A DNA stretch of 64,000 nt from Daedaleopsis sinensis (lineage: Eukaryota > Basidiomycota > Agaricomycetes > Polyporales > Polyporaceae): NCBI GenBank assembly GCA_033807695.1, contig CM066301.1:4588001-4652000 (forward strand). The letters run 5' to 3'. The notes below the pieces were generated by a model. It was given only the letters and a program-made list of their open reading frames with translations. It was not told the origin of the DNA and made no database searches. The position numbers and the translations under genes were made by a program. Of the stretch, positions 23,346 through 36,291 are shown piece after piece; position 1 is the stretch's first letter; the number at the start of each line of letters is the position of its first letter.

Positions 23346-24483
23346 ATGAGATTGACCATCGCTTCCGCCGTCCCGCTTGTCGCCGCAATAACGTTCGGGT
23401 TCGCCGGATGTGCGGCGGCAACCGACGATCATGTCATCGTGTACCCGAGCTCGGACACCATCTGGTACATGACGGACCAGAATCATCACGTCGTATGGTG
23501 CGCATGCCCATCTAGAATCCACCGACGTACGTTTGACTCACCGTTGTTGCTCAGGAACCCCTCAAAGTTGCCCGGGACGCCTGTCAACGCGACTCTTCAG
23601 CTAGTCCACCCGGATCTGGCGAGCCCCAGTGAGTATCGCGGCGTGAATGCTAGGGTGACAATGCACTGACCATGTGTGTCAGTTCCCCTCGGGCCTCAAG
23701 TGGATGTGACGCAGGGCCGGTACTCTGTGAGAATGCCCGAAGCTGCTCTGAAGCACGATGATGTTTATCAAGTCGCCAGTGAGTGCCGCAATCCGCAATA
23801 GAGTCGGCGGGGTGATCTGGGAGACTGACGCGGGGGATCCACCAGTGATCGTCGACTACCTGATGGCGAGCAGCGAGATCAGTACACCGAGCACGACCGA
23901 GAAGAACACCGGTACCATGACCACCGCAGCCGACCAGAACACCGCGACCACCGCAGCCGACCAGAACACCATGACCACCGCGGCCGACCAGAACACCGCT
24001 ACTGGGACAAGCACAGCGACGATGGAAAAGAGAAGGGCCTCGCCTCGCGGGGTCGGTGGCTGGGCTAAGCTGATGCATCTGAAGAGAAAGGCGGATCAGA
24101 CCCCACCATACCATCCTGGGCGAGACACCACAACCGACGGAACGACGTCGAGTTCGACGCCCTCGTCTAGTAGCAGCGCGACCGACTCGACCACGACCGC
24201 CACAACGACCGACTCAACCACGACCGCCACAACGCCCGCAACTACCACGCCCGCTACTACCACGTCCGCAACCTCATCGAGCACCTCTCCGACGTCAACG
24301 TCGACGGGGACTGAGACGAGTAGCAGCACGAACACGAACACGAGCGATACCTCCACTTGCACGAAGTGCACTACGACCGGAGCGCCTTCGACGATCTCTC
24401 CTGCGAGCACTGTCACGAGCATGCCGTTGGTAACGGCCACGAAGTTCTACAGTCCGAAGTTCACAATCCGGGCTCACCCGTGA
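23346..24483 (+). CDS. Kre9/Knh1-like secreted protein 2 with Ser/Thr-rich insertion
   Basis: Exons 23346-23497, 23555-23628, 23683-23778 and 23846-24483; 319 aa. Signal peptide (hydrophobic core VPLVAAITFGFAG), then the Kre9-type start (VIVYPSSDTIWYM, HHVVW), with the first intron after the conserved Trp as in the paralogues. After the domain strand (DDVYQVA) the last exon adds about 190 residues rich in Ser and Thr, including three 9-residue repeats of the type TTAADQNT and a basic stretch (KRRASPRGVGG, KLMHLKRK). It then ends with FYSPKFTIRAHP, the normal last strand of the domain. So the Ser/Thr-rich, presumably O-mannosylated, segment is inserted inside the domain rather than added at its end. 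It is likely a cell-wall or surface protein. Confidence 0.78.
23917..23997 (+). repeat. Three-unit 27-bp coding minisatellite
   Basis: Three 27-bp units (23917-23943, 23944-23970, 23971-23997), each encoding Met/Ala-TTAADQNT inside Kre9-like protein 2. They differ by only a few bases, so the expansion is recent. Confidence 0.9.
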
Positions 24484-25622
24484 TTGGGATCATAGGACGC
24501 CTAGTATTCGATATTAGTACTAAGTAGTAGAAAGGTCGTATGTATACTCACCTCAACATGGTAGTTATTCGCATGATCTCGTTCCGGGCCAGTGGCGGCA
24601 TACGTTTGTCCGGATACTCTAGGGTTGCGCGCATGACGCAATATTTCCGGACGCGGGCAGAACGGAAGAGATTTGTTCGACACGTAAGTAGCAACGCATT
24701 TCCGCGACGAATGGCCACAGCAGTCATCCAGATGAGATCAACGGTCGAATTGCAATTTGAAAGAAGTCGGCCACGATGACGGGTATGTCTCTGCTGGCAT
24801 GCTGGACCCTGCTGGACCTCCGCTCTCGACAAGCGTAGATGTGATAGACCTAGACTCCCCGCGATAAGTATAGATCTGTATAGATGCAATGAGGAACGGA
24901 TAATGCGGACGCAGAGTGTGCGGATGCAATATCAATGAGAGAATAACTTGAACCCGGGGTCACGTAGGCCGTCGTCGACATTAATGTCTAACTTCTGGGC
25001 CGGATCTGAGACGTCTAGACAGATATTATCGCACATAGTCTAGACTGCGAGGTCTAGAATCGACTCACCAAGATTGATCATGGTAGAGAATAGCTGCGGC
25101 GATTGTCATGCGATATGTGTGATCCTGCAAGAAAAGTTCGGCCCGAAAGCACGGCCGCGCGCATTGGTCATGGAAAACAGACAAGTTTATAGATACACTA
25201 GTACTGCAGAGACGTCAATAGGCATCTGGTGAGATTCAGAATGTTCGAGACTTGTCCATCGTTGACCGTGGGTCCGTGTCAGGAATTACGGTGGTGAAGC
25301 GGTGGAACGTGTCGGCCGAGAGCAATGGCTGGACCCGCCCACACAGCAGAGCCCAGAAGAAGTAGAGCGTGTTCAAGTTCAACGATATGATCACAAGCTC
25401 GGTCGATGAGGGAGGTCTCGGTCAGGTAAGTAAGTACGGAGAGGCAGGAGAACAAGAAGAGTAGAGGTTCAGAATTGGACGGAGAGTTCGGAGACGCCGT
25501 CAGGAATTGGGAGGAGGGCCAATGAGAGCGTGGGAGCGAGAAGGAAAAACGGAGCACAGTTCCCGGAGGACCTGCAGGAGAGGCTCCCCCAGAAACCCCC
25601 ACCGCGTATTTTGAAGAAATCG
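24484..25622. other. Intergenic region
   Basis: No convincing gene; only short or low-complexity frames on either strand. Several CTAGA-type motifs occur between 24985 and 25060. Confidence 0.5.
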
Positions 25623-26946
25623 ATGGCTACGACCGCTGCGGGCTCGTCCGCGCAGGCCTCTTCCTCGTCCACGCCCATCCTCGCCACCGGCGACTGGACA
25701 AAGAACCTCGTCCACCTTGCAAAGACCGCTGAGCTCAAGTGCGTCCCTCGCTGCCTTGCTGGCCCTCCTCGCTGTCTCCGCTGACGTGCACAATCATATT
25801 TTCCTCGATCTCGCTGCATACCGCCGCTCTTTCTCTCGCATTCGCACACGGCCCACACGATATGTCCGGCGGCGTGCGGCACGGCCCTCGAACCCCTTGC
25901 TCGCCATGTGCGACGGCGTGCCGGGCCTGAAGGAAGCACGCGCTCACCCTCCAGCTGCATACCGCGCACATCCTCTCCGCCCACGCCGCGCTCGAGCAGA
26001 AGAACAAGGCGATCCAGGACCTCAAGGAGCAGAAGAACAAGTCCGTAGCCTTCTGTCGTTCTCCCGCGTTGACACCGGCACACCTCTGACGAGCGGACCG
26101 TACGGCAGGCTTGAGAGCGAACGTTCACGGCTGCTAAACTGCCTTCGCGAGGTGCGTCCGTCTGAGCACCGTTTCGCGAGTGCTTCCATTTATCATCCGT
26201 GCCTCCATCTCCATCTCCACATGCACGGCCCGACATTCACACCCAGGTCAATGAAGATCGTGACAAGGTCGAGAGCTTGACGCTGCCCCTTCGGGTCATG
26301 TTCGGCATGTCTAACCCATCGCTCACATCAGGCTGATCTTGCGGAAGCCACCCTTGACAAGGAGTGCGTGCTCTTACTTCTCTTCTATACGCCTCCACGT
26401 CTGATTGAACGAGCGGCCATATGAACTCAGGGTGAAGGACCTGCACACAAAGATCAGGTCTATTACAGACGGCGAATATGCCACCGCGAAATACGACGTA
26501 GACCGCCTACGGCAGGAGCTCGGACAGGACCCACTGCCGAGCCTGCAAACAACACTCGAAGAAAAGTCCGCGGAGTGAGTACCCGCGCGCTCCTGTCACC
26601 CCTGCCCCGTCCGAAACCTTTACTGACCGCTCCCCGCTCCCTCGCCGCCTTCGCGCCTCTCTTTCTCGGACACCTCCTCGGCCCCCTCTCCCCTCTCCCC
26701 TCCCCCTCCCCCCTTTCACACTCACACCGCCATGCGGCCCTCACCTCGTCCGCACACGCGCACAGATACCTCAAAGCGCTCCGATTACAGGCCGAGGCCG
26801 TGACTGCCGCCGCGGGCACGAAACGCCCGGGCGAGGATCTCGGCGCGGACGGGCAGCCCGTGAAGCGGCCGCGCGGGCGTCCAAAAGGGAGCAAGAACTC
26901 CAAGTCGAAGTCGAAGTCCGCCCAGAACGGCGCGCCCGGCTCATGA
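25623..26946 (+). CDS. Coiled-coil protein with C-terminal AT-hook
   Basis: Seven-exon model: 25623-25738, 25933-26040, 26109-26151, 26247-26267, 26332-26363, 26431-26574 and 26766-26946; 214 aa, all junctions in phase. The fourth and fifth exons are only 21 and 32 nt. After a Ser/Ala-rich start the protein is helical and charged (LEQKNKAIQDLKEQKNK, LESERSRLLNCLRE, ADLAEATLDKEVKDLHTKI), typical of a coiled coil. It ends in KRPRGRPKGSKNSKSKSKS, a canonical AT-hook (PRGRPKGSK) followed by a Lys/Ser tail. AT-hooks bind the minor groove of AT-rich DNA, so a nuclear chromatin-associated role is likely; the specific role is unknown. The small-exon boundaries are the least certain part, but the continuous helix supports them. 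Confidence 0.75.
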
Positions 26947-29900
26947 TGCGCCTCTCGTCCTGGCTCCTGCTGGGGCTCCCGTGTGGCAGCTTTGGAGGAC
27001 GGAGGGCTGTGAGGGCAAGGGTCGGCGCTCGGGCAGGCATCAGCGTACTATGTCCGCGCCCGCGCCCGAGCCTGAGCCCGAGCCCTTCCTGTACTGGCTT
27101 GCTTGGAGTGTTTTCTTGATGGCCCGACCGCGACAAGGGCCGTGAGTCGAGGGTCGAGCGTGGGGATCGACCGGCGGCCGCTGTATGCGTCTTGCGTCCT
27201 CCTGTGCACGCACCCCACGTATCTCCGCATACCCGCATACCCGCGTCCCCCCCGCATTCACCCGTGCATCTTTTCTTTCCGTCTTGTTCTTCGTTTCAGC
27301 TCAGCTCGAACAGTCCGCAGTGTACGCTACGCTACGAGTCCCCCGCTATCCGATGTACCATGCTGTGTCTGTGTCCGTGTCCGTTGCGTCTCGCCGGTCC
27401 CGGTCCCTGCCACCTGCCACCTGCAGCTGGATGTTGGATGTTGGATTGTCGGACGCAGATTCAGAGGCGCCCGCACGCTCCGGTCCTGCAGTACTGCGTG
27501 CAGCTGCGGCGTGCGCTCCGCTGCCCGCGCTGGGCGAGTGTCATTGTCAAAGGTCGGTGGAGTCACTGACAGTGAGTACTGATTAGTTAGGCTCGTCGCA
27601 CAGGAAACGAGCGTCGTGCGCGCGGGGCTACGGGCCTCCTAACCACCGGAGGGAGATCGAAACATGTGGCATGTCGTCCCCGCATGCATCGTGTGGGCGC
27701 GAGGAATCTGAAGGGCGCGCCTACTAGGACGAACGAAGACCGACGAATAATTCAGGTGAGCAGCGTTGTTTGTCGTCACTGTATGCGCACGATTTGCACA
27801 TCGTTGCACCGTGATGGCGCTTGCCCCGCATTCACGTATGTGTCTTCGTGAATCGTATCTTACCGTCTCCAGACTTCAGTTGCTCGTCCGTACAGAGACC
27901 TGGGAACCGGAGTCGATGGTAGCCTTCCGGCGCGGACCCGGCGAAACAGGCAGGCGCACCGTTGACGATATCGATCAATGTCGCTCAGACGGCTTTGTAC
28001 GTGTGGAAATTCAGAATACACGTCAGGAGCGCCCCTCGCCGCGAATATCGTTGTCTGGAGACGCAGAAGCCGTGTGCATTCTCGCGCTGTGAGTCGTGTA
28101 TCGTGGACCGATGACCGTGGACCGTGGGCTGCAGTGCGGCGGAGCGCGCAGCGCGGCGTAGTTTTGCGCACGCTCACGCTCACGTCTACGTCCACGGCCC
28201 ACGGCCTACGGGAGTGTGGACGGGGCGCATCGTTGTTCAGACACGCGCACGGAGGTGTCTGCGCACGGCAGCGGCGAGTAGACCAGCGGCAGTCGCACAG
28301 CCTATTGCTACACGCATCGTGGCGGGCGCGCGCACGACCGTCGGACGGCGGGCTAGATCTCAGGCTGGTGCAAGGCAAGGGCCTTTCTTCGTCCCGGTCG
28401 TGTTGCGCACCGCGATCCACGCGCCGTGGCCGCTGCTCTGCTCTGCTCTGGAGATCTGATCCCACGGTCGGTGACTGACTTCGTAGACCGGAGCACGCAC
28501 CGTCCGTCCGTTGAGCACGCCGTCTCGACGTAGGCCGGCGTCCAGACCTGAGATCGGATATCTGAGACAACTCGGACGGCGGGAGTGCGCGCGTTCCACT
28601 GCCAGCACCGTCCGGAGACCCGCCGTCACCGGGTACCGAGGCCTGGGGGTCGAGACCGGGCGCTGTGTGTCCGTCCGTGTCGTGCGACGGCACATATGCA
28701 TGTCGTCCGAGCGGGAGGCGTAGGCGAGCGACGGGATCTGCAGCTGAGGCAGGAGGGTTGGATCTCACCTCGGATTGGCATAGACACAGAACCGGTGTCG
28801 GCGCCACCCCGCCCGACTCTCGAGCTCGACAGCGACAGCGACATCGACAGCGGCAGCGGCAAGTTGGCCTCCTGCACTTGAATCTGCGCATGGAATGAAG
28901 ATCTGAGTGGTGCCGCACGCCGCTCGGCACGCGAGCGAACTGCACTATACCAGCAGCTACTATAGCTAGTAATAGTACCATGATCAGTGAGTGCTGTCGC
29001 TCTCTGGCGCCGCCCTGATCTTCCCCGCCCGACTCATGATGCATGATCAGGCTGCTCTAGAGTCTAGACCGCGGTCCGCTGAGCACTGCACGTACTGCAC
29101 TCCCAGGCGGTGGGGTGCGCGTGCGAAGCGGTACGTGCACGTCGCCCAAGCTTTCGTTTCGCTTTGGGTGCCGACAGCCAATGTCAAAAAAGCTCCGGAG
29201 GCCTACGGCCTGAGGCCTGAGGATCCTGATATGTCACCGCTAATGGCAAGCGGCCGCTCTGCAAGATAGGTGGCACTACGTACTTAGTGCTGGCACCCAG
29301 GCTGTCAGCGCCACCATTGTACGACTCGATTGTCCAAGCATGGACTTGTACCAGCAGACATCGCGTACTTTGCGCCGCGACGGCGCGACGGGCGAGTCAC
29401 AGCCGCCTGCCGCTGCCGCTTAGTGCCGCCTACCATAACCGTCAGGAACGTGGATGGTCAGTCAATCCGCCGACATCCGTAATCGCCGCCCGCGCACGCT
29501 TAGCGGGCCCATTTTGTGGAACAATCGCTGTGGCCTGTGAGTCCGAGTGTACCAGGATTCTGTTCTCCTTTGTTCTTCGCTAACAGGCGGCGCGAGATCA
29601 CCATCAGTACATAGTCTATGCTGAGTCCTGACTCGACCCGACGTGTACATACCTCCAGGCGAGTGGCGTGCCGCTGATTGACGATACACAATGAAGCTGG
29701 AAGAAGGTACCGGTCTCCATGTCAATATCGCCAACCTGGTTCTTCCCCTCCGGCGGCGGGCCACACGCCTTACGCGTACGATGTGAGATGTAAGTAAGTA
29801 CTATCACTTCAGGATGAAAGTGTCACGCTCAGCACAACAACAGCAGCAACCTACGCGACCCGCCAGTCGAATGGCCGATCACCCATCGGGGTGGCCGTCC

Positions 29901-31379
29901 CGGTGCTCTATCCATCTTCCATGGACCACGGTCCATCTGAAGCTCGCATCCGGATTCTCCGAGCGTCCGTGGCCGTACCAAGTTCGCAATTTGCCAGTGC
30001 GGCACAATGTCTCATACGTCCCTGCCGTGGCCCGCAGATGATAGATCCCCTCCAGGTTCATCCAGGCGACTTCGCGTATACGTGCCGGCCGAGACGCACC
30101 TTCGACCGTTGTGATCATCTTGAAGTTGCTGTGACACTGACCGGTAGGTCCGAGTCCGCATTCGGATTCAAATGCAGTGCATCATCTTGACTCTTGAGCG
30201 GTGAGGTGAGCGTTAGCGCTTGAGTACCCGGGTCGGAAGCAACGGCGTCTGACCTTGTCCTATGCAGGTTGCCAGGACGTCCATACCTACCTAGCCTGTC
30301 CAGTTCACGCTCGCGTTCACGTTCGCGTTCACTCTCACAGGACCTGAACAGGACTCGGCTCGGACTCCCTGGACATCATCCACACATTTGGACTCGAGCG
30401 CCGCATTCCAAGGCGCCTCCGGAGGCCCGCGCTCCGATCCGATCTAATCTGCCCCCAGTCCGGCCGGGGCTTGCGCGGCTCGATCTAGATAGCGATTATA
30501 CAGTGCACGGCCGGTCGGACTCGTGTCTCGTGCGCATACGCGTGAGTCAAGCGAAATCACGAGCGGTCCTGGCAGTGGAAGCGCGCACCCACCAGAGGGC
30601 CGACGAAGGCCGACCCGGGCTTTCCGTCGCGCGTCGCGCGACCCACTCCGGCGCGCGCGAGCTTGAGCCTATCCCGGCGGAGGCAGTTATACTGTACATG
30701 CCGACGTCGTAGGTTCACGCGAACACGACGTCGGCCGATCGGCCAAATGCCGGTCCTTCTGTCCGTCGCGCAGCGGCGCGGGGGTGCGGCGCAGGCTCGG
30801 GCGAGGTCGCCGTCTTCGTGCGGTCGTTGAGAATTGGGGTGGGGATGGGGATGGGGAGATATCCGGGATGTCGCGGAGCTCGTAGTCGCTCTTCACCGAA
30901 TATCCGATATCCAGCCCTTCAAGTACTCGTCACTCGAGGACAGACAGACCTGAAAGCTTGAGATGGGCGGCGACCGGTACCTGCGGCGGCGGCGGCGGCG
31001 GTTCCATTCGGAAGAAAGACATTCTGTCTGTCTTGCGCCCTCTTCTCGGATTCCCTTCCGTGTGTGCGGGAAAGCGCGCGGCGCTGGATGATGTACGTGA
31101 CGGGTGGGATGGTGGAATTACCCCCCGTGGGGAACGCGATCTGCAACCGCGGAGGTGAGTAACTATCTGACCACCATAACGTTATGGCTACCGGCAGAAA
31201 CGCTCACCAATATATCTGTCAGTAGTACTGCTCGAGCAGCCTCTGTTCAGAGAAACAACTCGTGCATGGGAGGAAGCTTGAAGCCTCAGCCGATCGTACA
31301 GACACACTCACGGCCGGTGATGCACCGCAATCCCGAGTCCCCGCGGTCTTCCACGCTAGCTAGGACACTCCAATGCTCC
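26947..31379. other. Gene-poor GC-rich region
   Basis: About 4.4 kb with many overlapping Arg/Pro/Ser-rich open frames on both strands, none with a recognisable domain or a credible exon series. The longest, a 394-codon minus-strand frame at 27860-29044, is discussed among the rejected calls. Small GACAGC-type and GTTCGC-type runs occur near 28825 and 30305. No tRNA or rRNA seen. Confidence 0.5.
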
Positions 31380-31397
31380 CCAGATTTGTAGATTATA

Positions 31398-32455
31398 CAC
31401 CAAGGCATATTTGCCTCCGGTCTATAAACCGTACAGACATATATCTACCTCTCCCATCACCGCCCAGGCCCTCCGCATCAGACGGACCTTCCGCCACATT
31501 GATGGCGCCAGTTCCCTTTGCGCGCCGTGTGTGCCGCTCCCGCCCACGTTCACCGCACCCGAGTCCCCGACGCGTCCTAGACCGCCCGCCCGCCCTTACC
31601 CGCCACTTTCGCTACAGCGCATGCCGCCCTGCACATGTCATCGCCCGCACGGCGCCCGGATGACGACCGACCGCCTCCTTTGCCCGCACGCCATCAATGG
31701 CGCCCCCGCCGATGTCCTCCCTGAGTCACGCGAAGTAGTTAATAAGTAGAAGACCGCCTGTTTGCAACGCCTGCGGTAGCGTGCAGGAGCGACCCACTGG
31801 CAGAGTAAGTACTTTATATGCATATCAGTAACGATTACACATGACATCATCTACAAATTTGGATTGTTTGCCTCGCATGAACGCCTTCGGCGGAAATGAC
31901 GCGGCGCCGCCGCCGCCGACACGCACCGATAGCAACTGCCACTGACACGAACCGACAGCGACGCGGAGCCTGAGGGAGCCACCTGTCGGGTCGCTGTAGT
32001 GAATTTCAAGTTGATGGCGAGTAAAGGCACGACACTTGTCAGCTGCGTGGGCGGGCAACGACGAGCAGAGAAAGTTGTGCGCGGAACACAACAGCGGGCG
32101 CGCAGGCGCGCGCAACGGGGGCGGGCCGCCGAGGAGGGAGTCGATCGTTATGCGGGCGCCGTGCGGATGACACGTGCAGGGTGGCATGCGCAATAGGCGG
32201 GAAGTGGAGGACACGGCGGGTAAGGGCGGGCGGGCGGTCTAGGCTGGTCTAGGACGCGTCGGGGGACGCGTCGGGGACTCGGGTGCGGTGAACGTGGGCG
32301 GGAGCGGGAGCGGGAGCGGCACACACGGCGCGCAAAGGGAACTGGCGCCATCAATGTGGCGGAAGGTCCGTTTGATGCGGAGGGCCTGGGCGGTGATGGG
32401 AGGGGTAGATAAATGTCTGTACGGTTATTAGACCAGAGGCAAATATGCCTTGGTG
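31398..32455. mobile_element. Fold-back (long-TIR) non-autonomous DNA element, ~1.06 kb
   Basis: The left arm (31398 to about 31686) and the right arm (about 32121 to 32455) are inverted copies of each other, alike over roughly 0.3 kb with a few substitutions and a small insertion of GCTCCC-type repeats on the right. The tips read CACCAAGGCATATTTGCCTC on both ends. The tips are flanked by TA on each side. Slightly further out, CCAGATTT occurs as a direct repeat at 31380-31387 and 32465-32472, which would be an 8 bp target duplication if the ends have eroded. The ~0.43 kb between the arms has no transposase-like frame. The superfamily is therefore undecided (TA-inserting mariner-like, or 8-bp-duplicating). 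Confidence 0.85.
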
Positions 32456-32472
32456 TAGACGGCTCCAGATTT

Positions 32473-35400
32473 AGCCTCAGGCTGTCTGCCATGGCGCCCA
32501 TTACAGCGTCTGCATCAGCGCGCGCACCGTGCACGGCAAGAAGAGGAACTTACATGGACATAGACGATGGCTGCTCACGCACGCGCACGCCGCTTCTCAT
32601 CTTAGTAAACACCTTTCGGTCTTTGCGAGGAACGCGTCGAGATATCCAAGAAGGCTTGATGGCGCGAGATCCCCGTGGAACGTCTATCCCCGATATCCTG
32701 CCAGTGCAGCTGCAGGAGTTCGATACCTATTAATACCATTACGCTTGTCACTCACCTCCTTCGCAGAATTCGAACCTCGAACGTCCGCGAAGCCCGCCAC
32801 TATCGATTTATCCCGGGCGTCCACGTCCATGCATCCTACGTATACGTACATCGGCATCAACGCGGAATCCGGAAGCACGTATGCACGTACTCACACACGC
32901 GAGCGCGCGCGCGCGCAAATGAGGCAATCCGACGGGCCCTCGCGGGCAGATTGGCAGCTGCTCCCCGCCGACCGGCGCATGGGCCTCGACGTGTAACACG
33001 CAGAACATCCTGCGCACGCAGAGTGATTAGTCACAGTGCGCGTGCGAGTGGAATGCAGGAGCTTGCAAGCTCAAGAGTAAAGCACGCACGATATCGATAT
33101 TGATGCACAGCGGCCTGCGACGTGCGTCGGGACCTCGCCGCCCGTTCATGCGCCTTGTTCGGCCGCGCGGCGTCGGTGTCGGTGTCGGCGGCGAGGAGCA
33201 GCCGCGGTCACGGTGCGTCCCGATCGCGCATTCCGAACGAGGACTTGGAGGGACTTGGGTACTTGCAAGCCAAGCCCTCTTCCTCCGGCTGCAGCGGCCC
33301 TCGAGCTCACTTTGTCCTTCCGAGGTTCGGCTGCTGGGTTTGGTTTGTCGCGCGCTGGGTTGCAGCACCGTGCCGCGCAGGGGGAGAGGGAGTGAGTATA
33401 CATAGTACTGTAACTCAAGTACTCACGCGCACGCTGCATGTGGTCGAATATGAATAGACGTTTTCGGAATGAACGCGGGCGAAGACGTCCGCGTCCGCGT
33501 CAAGCTTGGGATTGCGTTTGCGTTTGCGTTTGCCATGACGTCGGCGAGTCGTGCGCGTGAACGCGCGCGCGTCGTCGCTCCGGAGTCCGTTCCGTGTCTG
33601 TGCCGGCGAAACGTCGACCTGGCTCTGGGAGTAAGTAGGTCACGACGTCGGATTCGGGTTCGGAAGGGCTGTGGATCGCGCGCGCGTACACCGTACACGA
33701 CGTAGGCGATTACGTCGCGTCTGGCGTAGCTACGCACGTACGCATGGACCAGCTGCAGGCTGCAGCTGCAGGCGCGAAGCATCGAGAAGCGGGTTCGGAT
33801 TCCTGTGGGTAGAGCTCCGGCCGCGGAGCCCGGGGCAGAGTGGGTGCGCGCGGCGCGAGGTGGGTATGCTGCAGCTGATGATGATCGAGAGCACGCACAT
33901 ACGCACCACGCTGGACGCTGCTCGAACCCTCGGAATGCAGCCGACCAGCTGGTATGAACGTGCGTATATTAATGCGCGAGGAGGTGGGTGTGCGCCGATT
34001 GCGATGCTGCGCGGCCGGCGGGGAGCCAGGAACGGCGTTAGCGCCAGCGGGCGCACCATCATGTGAAACTCGAGAGCCACTGGAGACTACCTTAGCCTAT
34101 AGTGCTAAGTGGGGGACGGGTGCACTGTAGTCTGCAGGCGGCAGGCTATAGCGCGTAGTCGGAAGAACGTGTATCGACGGCGACGGAGAGTCAAAGTAAA
34201 CTCGCGCCCCTCGGAGGCCCGGGTGGCTCATATGCATATGTACGCTGCGTAGACGTCCCGGCTGCGGCTCGGAGGGCTCGCCGCCGGGAGGAGGTGCGCA
34301 TCATGCGTGAGTAGGATGATGCACTCAGGTGCCACTTGGCCCGCGGATCCGTGCGCAGGTCAAAACTCCAAAATAGAGCACTAGTGCTGCGTCGCGCGCG
34401 GCGCGCGCACGCCCCGAGACTAATCGCAATCGCCCGCGCCAGCTGGTCCTATCGCCGCATACTAAGTACTACGCGCAAGTGCATAGCAGTTTGTAGTTTA
34501 GTAGTTAGCGGTCGACCGGCGCGAGGCGATCGCACCCGGGCGCCTCCCGTGCCGCAGCGCGGCGCGTCGCCACGTCTGCGCAGTGGGTGCCTGCCGGACG
34601 CGGGTGGACGGCGTGGACGTGGATGGTGGACGCGGAGCGACGGGTGGAGTCACTGGTCAGCTCGACGCGCAGTGCTCTCGTGTCTGCGATTCGGCATGAT
34701 GATGTTGGCCGCGGCGACGTGTACTGCAGCGTAGTCTGCAGAGCGGATACAGGCTCGGCATGCGTGTCCGCAGCCTGAGGCCCTCGAGGCGAGGTGCCGC
34801 AGGCGGCCGCGGTCGCCGAACTCGAACTCGACGTCGTCGTCGGGCAGCCCGGTGTCATCAACACCTTCCGGGCGTATATTCGACGGCGCATAAAAGCAAA
34901 AGTCCACTCGCATCGGACTGGCTGCGGGCGCCCGCCCGAGTCGCCGTCGCGCGTAGCAATATGCGTATACTGGATATGTGCTTGATACTCATTCAATATT
35001 GCGTGCCGGCGCCCCAGCGTGGCATTAATCGCAGGCGGGTGGAAACGCCGGACGGGACGTGGGCAGATGCGTGATGCTGCAGGCCGAATAATTGCATTTC
35101 TCAGTCTCGGTCTGGGAGCTGTCGCTGGCGCCGCGGACGTCGACGTGCACGCCAAATTGCGCGCCCCTGGAGGCGGGGAACGCGAAGGCCGGAGGCTTGT
35201 CAGGACCTGTCAGTGTCCAGTGTCTGGGTACATTGTGCTGGGGATGGGCGACTCGGCCTCGGCGATGCCGCCGCGATCTGCTTCCGCACGCGTGCGAGCA
35301 GTAGCGCGAGGATCGACGGGCGCGATGCATTTGAGCGTGTGTGATGGGATTTGTCGCAGGGGGGCGTAGAGTTGCATTTGCGTGCTGCATATCAGATTGA

Positions 35401-35489
35401 TTGAGCCTGCGAGGCTGCGAAGCGCGGGGTTATTGCACTCTGGGGCCTGGCCATCGCGCACGATAGCTAGTTTGCGTGTGGATTGTCAT
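32473..35489. other. Gene-poor region up to the KDZ left end
   Basis: About 3 kb of GC-rich sequence. Both strands carry long but compositionally random open frames. Palindromic CTGCAG-rich motifs (33750-33775, 33868-33880) and a CGCGCG run (32906-32915) are visible. No gene can be supported. Confidence 0.5.
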
Positions 35490-35957
35490 CACCTGGACAT
35501 CACATTTTGATGGTTACCTATACCTGACTAGGGGGGGGGCCGTGTCCGGTCAATTTGACCCGGATCCCTTATCTGCCTATACTACCAGTTACGCTACGAA
35601 TACTGTGGGCTGTTACCTGAAGGAGAAGGTCCCTCCCCCTGCCTATTGAGGGTACGAGGAGAGGGCGCTGACCAGCCCCGGCACATCCCGAGACTGGGCC
35701 CGGCCCATCAATCCGCCCCTCGGCGCGTGTCCCGCCATCGGCACGCCCGTGCCGGGCGTCCCCTGCCGCCTCCGCGCCATCAAAGACCCTCCCGCCGCTG
35801 TCCCCGACGTTGAGCTCGCTGTCCCCTCCTCCCGCCCTCAGTTCTTGTCCGTTCCGCCCCGTTTCTTTTGTATTCCTACATACTTAGGGTGTCCCTAGCG
35901 ATTTGTATACGTATTATAACGACTACACTGTGTATACAATACTTGTAGGTGGCCCTG

Positions 35958-35973
35958 TTATCTGTATAGATAA
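35958..35973. other. TIR palindrome 1 (TTATCTGTATAGATAA)
   Basis: A 16 bp inverted repeat with arms TTATCT/AGATAA. It is one of four in the element and a candidate transposase-binding site. Confidence 0.6.
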
Positions 35974-36291
35974 GATGAGATTGTTACTATCAGGACTGAT
36001 AACGATTATCTACGGGATTTATGACTCCGCCCGAGCCCCATCAATCCGCCCCTCGGCGCGTGTCCCGCCATCGGCACGCCCGTGCCGGGCGTCCCCTGCC
36101 GCCTCCGCGCCATCAAAGACCCCCCCGCCGCTGTCCCCGACGTTGAGCTCGCTGTCCCCTCCTCCCGCCCTCAGTTCTTGTCCGTTCCGCCCCGTTTCTT
36201 TTGCATTCCTACATACCTAGGGTGTGTATAGCTATATGTGTAAGTACTATAACGACTACACTATGTACACAATACTTGTAGGGTGGCCGTG

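Noticed and set aside
27860..29044. A 394-codon open frame on the minus strand, the longest in the gene-poor region
   Set aside because: Arg/Ser/Pro-rich with no domain, overlapped by several other long frames; typical of stop-poor GC-rich DNA.
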